Position numbers and translations under genes: made by a program. Under the pieces are notes generated by a model that did not search any database, was not told where the DNA came from, and saw nothing but the letters and a program-made list of their open reading frames with translations. A stretch of DNA of 43,143 bases from Candidatus Eiseniibacteriota bacterium (GTDB lineage: Bacteria > Eisenbacteria > RBG-16-71-46): NCBI GenBank assembly GCA_005893295.1, contig VBOY01000010.1, positions 1 through 43,143 on the forward strand, read 5' to 3'. Positions 29,539 through 37,738 of the stretch are shown one piece after another (position 1 is the first letter of the stretch; each line of letters begins with the position of its first letter).

Positions 29539-30892
29539 GCGCTCCCTCTGGACGCACCGTCTCGATCCGGGCGTCCGCTTCCCCGCGCGCGAACTCGACC
29601 GTGATCCGATCCCCGACCGCCACGTCGGCCGCCGCGCGCAGCAGCCTACCGTCGTCGGCGCGCACCAGGCAATACCCGCGTTCCATCACCTGCCGCGGCG
29701 ACAACGCCCGCAGTCGGTCGGCAGCCCCGCCGAGTCGCGCCCGCCGTCCCGCGATCCAGTTGGCGAGTCGGCCCTCGAGCGCGCGCGCCACCTGCGCGAC
29801 GTGCTCACGGCGCTCGAGCAAGGTGCGCGGCCACGACCGCAAGCCATAGCGGTCGCGGGCCGCCGCGAGTCGCGCCACGGCCGCGGCCAGCGCCCCGAGT
29901 GCGCGCCCGCGCAAACGTTCCGCCAGCTCGTCGACGCGTTGCTGCCACATCCCGAGCACCTCGCGCTGGCGCCGAAACCCGTACTGGCCAATCAGCGCCG
30001 CGAGCCGCTGGCGTCGCTCGGCGATGGTCTGCGCCATGACGCGCTCGATCCGGAACCCCAGCGTTCGCACCCCCCGCGCGATCTCCGCGCAGTCGCGCAC
30101 CGCGATCTCGGCGGCGTTCGAGGGCGTGGCTGCTCGACGATCGGCCGCCAGGTCGGAGAGCGTCCAATCCACCTCGTGACCGACCGCCGAGATCACCGGG
30201 ATCGAGGAGGCAGCGATCGCGCGCACCACGATCTCCTCGTTGAACGCCCACAGGTCCTCCAAGGATCCGCCGCCGCGGCCGACAATCAACAGGTCCACCG
30301 CGCCGTAGCGGCCGAAACGCTCGATCGCCGCCGCGATCTCGGCGGCCGCGCCTTCGCCCTGGACCCTGACCGGCGCCAGCACCAGGGCGATCGGGGGCCA
30401 TCGGGACCGCAGCCCCGTCACCAGGTCACGCACCGCGGCCCCGACGGGTGACGTGACGAGGCCGATCCGCCGCGGATATCGCGGCAGGGGGCGCTTGCGG
30501 CTCTCGTCGAACAGGCCCTCGGCCTGGAGCCGGCGCTTGAGCTCCTCGAGCGCGAGCAGCAGGGCGCCCACGCCCGCGGGGCGCAGTTCCTCGACGATCA
30601 GCTGGTAGCGGCCCCGCGGCTCGAAGACCGAGACCGAGCCGAAGGCTTCGACCTCGGAACCGTCCCTGAGCTCGAAGGCGAGCCGACTCGCCGCCCGACT
30701 GTAGAGCGCGCACTCGAGCTGCGCCTCGCGGTCCTTGAGCGAGAAGTAGACATGGCCGCGGTCCGAGCGGCGCACCCCGGTCACTTCGCCCCGCACCCAT
30801 ACCGCGGGGAACGCCTCGGCGAGTGTTTCCTTGACCAGGCGCGTCAGCGCGATGACGGTGAGGACGCCCTCGCGCGCCGGCGAGATCGCCAT
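29528..30892 (-). CDS. xseA: Exodeoxyribonuclease VII large subunit
   Basis: VWVRGEVTGVRRSDRGHVYFSLKD, IGLVTSPVGAAVRDL, RGGGSLEDLWAFNEE, PVISAVGHEVDWTLSDLAADRRAATPSNAAE. Confidence 0.96.
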   Translation of the reverse strand: MAISPAREGVLTVIALTRLVKETLAEAFPAVWVRGEVTGVRRSDRGHVYFSLKDREAQLECALYSRAASRLAFELRDGSEVEAFGSVSVFEPRGRYQLIVEELRPAGVGALLLALEELKRRLQAEGLFDESRKRPLPRYPRRIGLVTSPVGAAVRDLVTGLRSRWPPIALVLAPVRVQGEGAAAEIAAAIERFGRYGAVDLLIVGRGGGSLEDLWAFNEEIVVRAIAASSIPVISAVGHEVDWTLSDLAADRRAATPSNAAEIAVRDCAEIARGVRTLGFRIERVMAQTIAERRQRLAALIGQYGFRRQREVLGMWQQRVDELAERLRGRALGALAAAVARLAAARDRYGLRSWPRTLLERREHVAQVARALEGRLANWIAGRRARLGGAADRLRALSPRQVMERGYCLVRADDGRLLRAAADVAVGDRITVEFARGEADARIETVRPEGAHGA

Positions 30893-30927
30893 CTAGAGAC
30901 TCCGCATCGGGTGCCGGCGGCCCATTC

Positions 30928-32607
30928 CTAGACCTTCACGCGGGCCAGCAAGCGTTCCGCGGCGCGCACCGTGTTCGCCACCAGCATCGCCACGGTCATC
31001 GGCCCGACGCCGCCCGGCACCGGGGTGAGCGCGCTCGCGACGCGCGACACCGACGCGGCCTCGACGTCGCCCGTGAGGCGTTGCTTCCCTCCGCCGGCCG
31101 CGACGCGATGGATGCCGACGTCCACGACCACCGCCCCGGGCTTGACCCAATCCGCGGTGACCGCCTCGGCGCGGCCGATCGCCGCCACCAACAGGTCGGC
31201 CTGGCGTGCCAGCTCGGCGAGGTCTAAGCCGCTCTGACTGTGGCCCACGGTGACCGTCATGTCCACGCCACGCATCGAGAGCAGGTTGGCGAGCGGGCGA
31301 CCGACGATGTTGCTACGCCCCAGCACCACCACATGGCGTCCGGCGAGCGGCACGTGGTAGTAGCGCAGCAGCTCGAGAATGCCGCGCGGGGTGGCGGGCA
31401 CGAATCCGGGCACACCGGCCGCGAGACGGCCCGCGCTCACGGGATGGAAGCCGTCCACGTCCTTGTCGGGTGGCACCGCTTCGAGCACCGCCGCGGCCTC
31501 GGCTGGAGCGGCGAGGGGGAGCTGGACCAGGATGCCGTGAATCGCGGGATCCGCTCCCAAGGAGCGCACCCGATCGACCACCGTGCTGGTGTCGGTGCCC
31601 GCCGCGAGCGTGACGTGGCGGGCATCGATCCCGACCTCGGCGCAGGCAGCACTCTTCTTCTTGAGATAGATCGCGGAGGCCGGGTCGTCGCCCACCGACA
31701 CCAGAGCCAACGCGGGAACGATCCCCCCCGCCCTGAGGTCGCGCACGCGTTCACGGACGGCGCCGCGCACCGCCGCCGCCGGCTCTTCGCCCGCGAGCAG
31801 CCGAGCCGGGCCGGCCGGCCCCGCCTCCCAAGGGATCTGCAGCCGCTGGATCGAGGCCGCTCGCCCCGAGCGCGGATCGATCCGCAGCAGGATCGCGTTC
31901 ATGCGCAGGTCGCCGGTGGCGGGCGTGAAGCGCTCCGGCAGCAGGGTGAGGAATCGGCGCAGCGCGACGTGACGATCCATGCCGATCACCGAGTCGAAGC
32001 CGCCGGTCATCCCGGCGTCGCTCAAGAACGCGGTCCCCCCTGGCAGCACGCACTCGTCGGCGGTCTGAACGTGGGTGTGGGTGCCGATCACGGCGCTCGC
32101 GCGGCCGTCGAGGTACCAGCCGAGCGCGATCTTCTCGGCCGTGGTCTCGGCGTGGATGTCCACCAGCACGACGCGGCACTGATCCTTGAGGCCCTGCAAC
32201 GCCTGGTCGGCGGCGCGGAACGGGCAGTCGGCCTCCTTCATGAACACGCGCCCCAGCAGGTTGACGATCCCGACCGGCGTGCCGTCTCGAGCCGGAAACA
32301 CCGCAAAGCCACGCCCCGGAGTCTCGAGCGGAAGGTTGGCGGGGCGCACCAGGCGCGGTTCCTGGGAGAGATAGGCGAAGCCCTCCTTGCGGTCCCACAG
32401 GTGATTTCCGCCGGTGAGCACGTCCACGCCGGCCGCGAACAGGGCGGTGGCGGAGTCGTGCGTGAGCCCGAAGCCGCCGGCCGAGTTCTCGCCGTTCGCC
32501 ACCACCAGCGACACGTCGTATCGGCGTCTCAGATCGGGCAGCAGGGCGCGCACCACGTCGCGCCCCGGCGCCCCGATCACGTCGGCGATGAACAGGAGAT
32601 TCAGCAT
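30928..32607 (-). CDS. Fusion: YmdB-type metallophosphoesterase (N-terminal) + FolD methylenetetrahydrofolate dehydrogenase/cyclohydrolase (C-terminal)
   Basis: One open frame of 559 aa from MLNLLFIADVIGAPG. YmdB motifs: ADVIG, NGENSAGG, GGNHLWD, DIHAETTAEK, GTHTHVQTADE. FolD motifs: GDDPASAIYLKKKSAACAEVGI, GILVQLPL, KDVDGFHP, VVLGRSNIVGRPLA, LTPVPGGVGPMTVAML. Confidence 0.85.
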   Translation of the reverse strand: MLNLLFIADVIGAPGRDVVRALLPDLRRRYDVSLVVANGENSAGGFGLTHDSATALFAAGVDVLTGGNHLWDRKEGFAYLSQEPRLVRPANLPLETPGRGFAVFPARDGTPVGIVNLLGRVFMKEADCPFRAADQALQGLKDQCRVVLVDIHAETTAEKIALGWYLDGRASAVIGTHTHVQTADECVLPGGTAFLSDAGMTGGFDSVIGMDRHVALRRFLTLLPERFTPATGDLRMNAILLRIDPRSGRAASIQRLQIPWEAGPAGPARLLAGEEPAAAVRGAVRERVRDLRAGGIVPALALVSVGDDPASAIYLKKKSAACAEVGIDARHVTLAAGTDTSTVVDRVRSLGADPAIHGILVQLPLAAPAEAAAVLEAVPPDKDVDGFHPVSAGRLAAGVPGFVPATPRGILELLRYYHVPLAGRHVVVLGRSNIVGRPLANLLSMRGVDMTVTVGHSQSGLDLAELARQADLLVAAIGRAEAVTADWVKPGAVVVDVGIHRVAAGGGKQRLTGDVEAASVSRVASALTPVPGGVGPMTVAMLVANTVRAAERLLARVKV

Positions 32608-32657
32608 GGATCTAGGACTTTCTCGGCCGCGCCGCGGGCGATGGAGCGACGTCGTGC

Positions 32658-34223
32658 CTACCGCGCGTACTCGACCGCACGGGTCTCGCGGATCACGGTG
32701 ACCCGGATCTGACCAGGGTACTCCAGCTCCTTTTCGATCCGGCGCGCGATCTCTCCGGCCAGCCCTTGGGCGCGCGCGTCGTCGACTTGCGCGTGCTCGA
32801 CCAGGATGCGGATCTCGCGGCCGGCCTGGATGGCGTACGACTTCTCTACGCCCGGGAATTGCGAGGCGATCTTCTCCAGGGCCTCGAGTCGCTTGATGTA
32901 GATCTCCAGGCTCTCGCGCCGCGCGCCGGGACGCGCCCCGGAGACCGCGTCGGCGGCGGCGACCAGGACCGGCCACAGGCTGCCGCCCGCGTAGTCGTCG
33001 TGGTGGTAGCCGATCGCCTCGAGGACGGGCTGAGGCTCGCCGTAACGCGCGGCCACCTCCATGCCGAGCGCCGGGTGGGTTCCCTCCTGCTCGTGGTCGA
33101 TCGCCTTGCCGATGTCGTGCAGCAGGCCGCCCCGCTTGGCGGTCTTCTGATCCAGGCCGAGCTCCGCGGCCATCATGCCGGCCAGATGCGCGACCTCGAT
33201 CGAATGGCGCAAGATGTTCTGTCCATACGAGGTGCGGTAGTGCAGGCGCCCGAGCAACTGTTGCAGCTCGGGATGGATCCCATGCACGCCCACCTCGAGG
33301 CACGCCAGCTCGCCGAGCTCGTGGATCCGACTTTCCACTTCGACCTTCACCTTGGCGACGATCTCCTCGATGCGCGCCGGGTGGATCCGTCCGTCGGCCA
33401 CCAGACGCTCCAGGGCCTGCCGGGCGATTTCGCGGCGCACCGGATCGAATGCGGACAGGATCACCGCCTCGGGCGTGTCGTCGATGATGACGTCCACGCC
33501 GGTGATGGTCTCGAAGGAGCGGATGTTGCGGCCCTCACGGCCGATGATGCGGCCCTTCATGTCGTCGCTCGGCAGGTGGACGACCGACACCGTGGACTCG
33601 GACACCTGGTCGCCGGCGTAACGCTGGATCGCGATCGTGACGATGCGGCGGGCCTCCCGCTCGGCGTTGCGCTGCGCGTTCTCTCGCACGTCGGCCACCA
33701 AGCGGGCGGCCTCGGCGCGCGCCTCGCTCTCGATCGCGGCGACCAGCTGAGCTTTCGCCTCCTGGGCGGTCATGCCCGCCACCTTCTCGAGGCGCGTGCG
33801 TTGCTCGAGGAGCAGGGCGGCGAGCTGGTTCGAGCGCTCGTCCACTGTTTGCTCGCGGCGCGCCAACTCCTGTTCTTGCCGCTTGGCGTCGCGTTCTTTC
33901 TTGTCGATCAGCTCGACGCGGCGGTTGAAAGCCGCCTCGCGCTCCTGAAACGCTCGCTCCGCGGCGATCTGGCTGGTGCGTGAGGCTTGGACTTCGCGTT
34001 CGGCTTGTTGGCGCAGCCGCAGCGACTCCTCCTTGCTCTCGAGCAGCGCCGAACGCCGCACGGATTCGGCTTCCCGCCCGGCGTCCTCGAGCAACCGTTG
34101 AGCCTCACGCTCGGCGCTTCCCAGCTTGTGCCCCGCCTGCCGGGCGCGCAGCAGGTAGCCCAGCACAAACGACACGACGGCACCGAGAGCGATGCCGCCG
34201 ATCCAGACCAGAGTCGTCATCAT
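32658..34223 (-). CDS. rny: Ribonuclease Y
   Basis: N-terminal TM plus coiled coil; [67 protein letters not shown] domain [22 protein letters not shown]. Confidence 0.97.
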   Translation of the reverse strand: MMTTLVWIGGIALGAVVSFVLGYLLRARQAGHKLGSAEREAQRLLEDAGREAESVRRSALLESKEESLRLRQQAEREVQASRTSQIAAERAFQEREAAFNRRVELIDKKERDAKRQEQELARREQTVDERSNQLAALLLEQRTRLEKVAGMTAQEAKAQLVAAIESEARAEAARLVADVRENAQRNAEREARRIVTIAIQRYAGDQVSESTVSVVHLPSDDMKGRIIGREGRNIRSFETITGVDVIIDDTPEAVILSAFDPVRREIARQALERLVADGRIHPARIEEIVAKVKVEVESRIHELGELACLEVGVHGIHPELQQLLGRLHYRTSYGQNILRHSIEVAHLAGMMAAELGLDQKTAKRGGLLHDIGKAIDHEQEGTHPALGMEVAARYGEPQPVLEAIGYHHDDYAGGSLWPVLVAAADAVSGARPGARRESLEIYIKRLEALEKIASQFPGVEKSYAIQAGREIRILVEHAQVDDARAQGLAGEIARRIEKELEYPGQIRVTVIRETRAVEYAR

Positions 34224-34234
34224 GGACTCTCCAG

Positions 34235-34265
34235 GACCGGTCGCGGCCATGCGCCGCGACCGGTC
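34235..34265 (-). promoter_or_regulatory. Perfect 13-bp hairpin immediately upstream of the rny RBS
   Basis: GACCGGTCGCGGC-GCATG-GCCGCGACCGGTC, then CTGGAGAGTCCATGATG; no U-tract. Confidence 0.7.
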
Positions 34266-34281
34266 TCAGGCGGAAGACAAT

Positions 34282-34460
34282 CCCCGCCGAAATGCCGTGT
34301 GCAGGCGAGTTCTTGAGACCTGGAATCCCAGGTGGGTGCGCCTTCGACCGGGTGGGTCTCCGCGAGCCTGCGGCCGCGGCGTGACGTCGCCGGCCACCGG
34401 CGCTCCCGTGGTACGTCAATCGTGGTTCAAGAACTGTTGTGCATCACGGGCATGGCAGGG
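34282..34460 (-). ncRNA. ssrS: 6S RNA candidate
   Basis: ~179 nt between zapA and rny. Closing stem CCCTGCCATGCCCGTGATGCA pairs with TGCACACGGCATTTCGGCGGGG; second stem AGTTCTTGA/TCAAGAACT (9 bp); 3'-side hairpin ACCTGG-GATT-CCAGGT; GCACCCACCT and CACACGGCAT blocks resemble proteobacterial 6S RNA; zapA-adjacent as in many genomes. Confidence 0.8.
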
Positions 34461-34487
34461 AAATCGCGTCGTCGTAGCCCTCCTCGG

Positions 34488-34790
34488 TCACCTGGAGGCG
34501 CCGTCCTCGAGCAATTCGTCCAGGACCGCGTTGAGTCGCGCCGCGCGGGCATCGAGCAGCTCCTGCTGCCGGCTCCGCTGCGCGCGCTCCGTGAACAACT
34601 CGTCGGCGATATTGAGGGAGGCAAGAATGGCGACCTTGGAGAGCGAGGCCACCGGCAGCTTGTCGGTGATCTCTCGCATCTTGCGGTCCACATAGGCGGC
34701 CACACCCATGATATGTTCCTGATTCGCGTCGCCTCGAATCGTGTAACCATGGCCGAAGATCTGGACCTGAACCACATTCTTGGCATCCAT
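34488..34790 (-). CDS. zapA: Cell division protein ZapA
   Basis: VVQVQIFGHGYTIRGDANQEHIMGVAAYVDRKMREITDKLPVASLSKVAILASLNIADELF. Confidence 0.88.
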   Translation of the reverse strand: MDAKNVVQVQIFGHGYTIRGDANQEHIMGVAAYVDRKMREITDKLPVASLSKVAILASLNIADELFTERAQRSRQQELLDARAARLNAVLDELLEDGASR

Positions 34791-34949
34791 CGCGCCCCCG
34801 ATCGCCGCAAGATCCCTGCGTGGGTTCGTCGATGACCCTCCCACCCGTTCGGGAGGCGTCGGTTCGACATCGTTATCCGCTCGCTCGTCGCTCCCTCACC
34901 GCCTTGCGCTCGGCTTCCTGACCAAGCCCGGCTCGAGGCGCCGCTCGCG

Positions 34950-35246
34950 TCAGGTCTCGAGACGTTCCAGCTTCTTGGCCAGCGCCTCGATCCGCGATGC
35001 CACTTCGCGCCGCTCGCCCTGCCACTCGCGCTGCTCCTTGCGCAGCGCGTGCACCTCGGCGACCAGTGCGGCGACATCCTGCCCCTGAAGCTTCTCTTCC
35101 GCATCGCGCAATCGCCGCGAGAACTCCTCCTTCTCGTGCTCCAAGCGCTGCTTCTCTTCACGTAGACGTTGGACCAGCGCGGCGGCCTTTTCGACGCGCT
35201 CCGCCAGCAGGTCGAGATCGGTATGCACTACTGTGGTCTCGTTCAT
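34950..35246 (-). CDS. Short coiled-coil protein, ZapB-like
   Basis: MNETTVVHTDLDLLAERVEKAAALVQRLREEKQRLEHEKEEFSRRLRDAEEKL...; ATGA overlap with pheT; next to zapA. Confidence 0.65.
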   Translation of the reverse strand: MNETTVVHTDLDLLAERVEKAAALVQRLREEKQRLEHEKEEFSRRLRDAEEKLQGQDVAALVAEVHALRKEQREWQGERREVASRIEALAKKLERLET

Positions 35247-37684
35247 CGCTCTCTCAGTCGGCCGCCGCACGCCCGGGCCACGGCTGCGGACATCTGGTCT
35301 TGAACAGTCTGGACTTCGGACTCCTCCAGCGTTCGTCCGGGATGTTGGAACTGGACCGCAAACGCCAAGCTCTTCATCCCCGCCGGGGTGCCCGGACCAG
35401 CATACACGTCGAACAACTCCAGCGATTGCAGCCATTCACCGGCAGCTCCCCTGAGCGCCCCCTCGAGCTCCACGTAGGTCACGGACTCGGGCACGTAGTA
35501 CGCGAGGTCACGACGGACCGGAGGGAAGCGACCGGGGGTGGCCGCGCGTGGGGCCGCTGCGGCGCGCCGCGACAGCGAGTCGACCAGCACCACGAACAGG
35601 TGCACCGGGACCTCGATGTCCCAGACGCGGAGCAGCGAGTGCCCCAGCGTCCCCGCCCATCCAATGCGCGAAGCCCCGCTCGCAACTTCAGCGCTGGCAC
35701 CGGCTTTCCAACCGGGCGCAGAATAAGCTCGCCATTCGAGCGTGTCAACGCCCATCTCCTCGAGCCAGGCCTCCCATAGGCCCTTGGCGTCGAAGAAGTC
35801 CACCGGTTGCTGCGCCGCGTCGTGGGCGTGCTCGAAACGCGGGCCGGTCGCCAGGGCGGCCAGGATCTGGGTCTCGACCGGGAGCTCGGCCGCGCCGGGC
35901 GACTCGGCGTCCGCCCTCGGCGCGCAGAATCCTGTCCCGACCTCGAACAGCCGAACCGCCGCCATGCCCTGTCTCAGGTTGTGCGCACAGGCCCGCAGCA
36001 GGCCCGCCACTGGATTGGGTCGCAACACGGCGCTCTCGCGGCTCATCGGGTTCATGAGGGTTACCAGCTCGAGCTCTGCTTGGCCCAGCAGAGCCGCGGT
36101 CGCCCGCGCCTCCTCCTCGGAGATCAGGCTCGTGGTCCACGCCTCGGTGAGTCCACGTGCCGCCATCGCGTTGCGGGCCCGTTCGAGCAGGCGCTCGTGT
36201 GCCCCGCGCACCGCGAGGACGCCATGGGTATCGGGAGGTGCTTCGGGGATGCGGTCGTAGCCGTGCGAGCGACCCACCTCCTCGATCAGGTCTTCCTCGA
36301 CCGTCACGTCGGGGCGCCAGCTCGGTACGTGGACCACGAGCGGATCGCCGCGCTCGACCCGGAACTCCAGGGATTCGAGATGGCGCGCGATCTCGTCGGC
36401 TTTGACCGAGACACCGAGCAGGCGCGCGCAACGGCCGACACGCAGCCTCAGCGTGCGCCCGCTGGGGCGCATTTGGTTGCGCTCGCGGGCCGCCCCGAGG
36501 CGGAAGCCCGGCGAAAGCTCGCGCAGCAGCGAGACGAAGCGCGCCGTGGCCGCCGAGCCTCCCTCGGGGTCGACGCCGCGCTCGAAGCGCCGCGAAGCCT
36601 CCGTGGCGAGTCCCAGGGCGCGCGCCCCGCGGCGGATGCGACGCGGCTCGAACCACGCGCACTCGAGCAGGAGCGACGTGGTCGACTCGGTGACCTCGGT
36701 CTCGAGTCCGCCCATGATGCCGGCCACGGCGGCCGGGCGCTCCCGATCCGCGATCACCAGCACCTCGGGGTCGAGGGAGCGCTCCTTGCCATCCAGCGTG
36801 ACGATGGTCTCCCCCGCCGCCGCGCGCCGCACCCGAATCGCCCGGCCCTTGAGCTTCGCCAAGTCGAAGGCGTGCAGCGGCTGCCCGAGCTCGAGCAGCA
36901 CCAGGTTCGTGAGATCGACGACGTTGTTCACCGAGCGTTGGCCGACCGACGCCAGACGGCCGACCAGCCAGGAGGGCGAAGGGCCGACCCGGATCGCTTC
37001 GATCGTCTGCGCGATGTAGCGCGGACATCCCTCGGGATCGGAGAGGTCGAGATCGAAGTCGTTCCGGCCCGACCACCGCGCCGCGAGCCACGCCTGCGCC
37101 GCGCGGGTCCAGCGGGCTCCGAGCGCCGCGCGCACCTCGCGCGCCAGCCCCGCGATCCCCAGCCCGTCGGGACGATTGAACGGCACCTCGACTTCGAGCA
37201 CCTGATCGGAGGGGCCGAGCACGCGATCGAGCGGAGTGCCGAGCGGGAGCTCATCGGCGCGACCCGTGAGCTGTGTCAGATCGACGATCCCCTCCTGATC
37301 GTCCGAAAGACCCAGCTCGGCCGCCGAGCACAGCATGCCCTGGCTCTCGACCCCGCGGATCTTGCTCTTGCGGATCGCCGTGCCGTTGGGTAGACGCGCC
37401 CCCACGGTCGCGAGCGGCACGATCATGCCGGCGCGCACGTTGGTGGCGCCGCAGACGATCGACAGTTCACCCGCGCCGCCGTCGACCCGGCACAGGGTCA
37501 GCCGATCGGCGTCGGGGTGGCGCGAGACCTCGAGCACCCGGGCCACCACCACCCCGCGATACTCGCGCCCGAGGGTCTCGACCGCCTCGACGTAGAATCC
37601 GCGCAGGGTGAGCGTCTCGGCGAGGGACTCGGCCGAGACGTCGAGCTCCACCCAATCGCGCAACCACGACATGGGTAGCTTCAT
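35243..37684 (-). CDS. pheT: Phenylalanine--tRNA ligase beta subunit
   Basis: [63 protein letters not shown]-type B3 region; C-terminal FDX-ACB domain ([14 protein letters not shown]). Confidence 0.96.
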   Translation of the reverse strand: [813 protein letters not shown]

Positions 37685-37738
37685 GGCGTCAAGCTACGCG
37701 GCGGCGCCCGAGCTTGTCCAGGACCTCCCCCGGCACGC

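Noticed and set aside
30928-33303. Extension of the YmdB-FolD ORF upstream to 33303
   Set aside because: The added N-terminal part is an alternative frame of rny; YmdB homology starts at MLNLLFIADVIG (32607).
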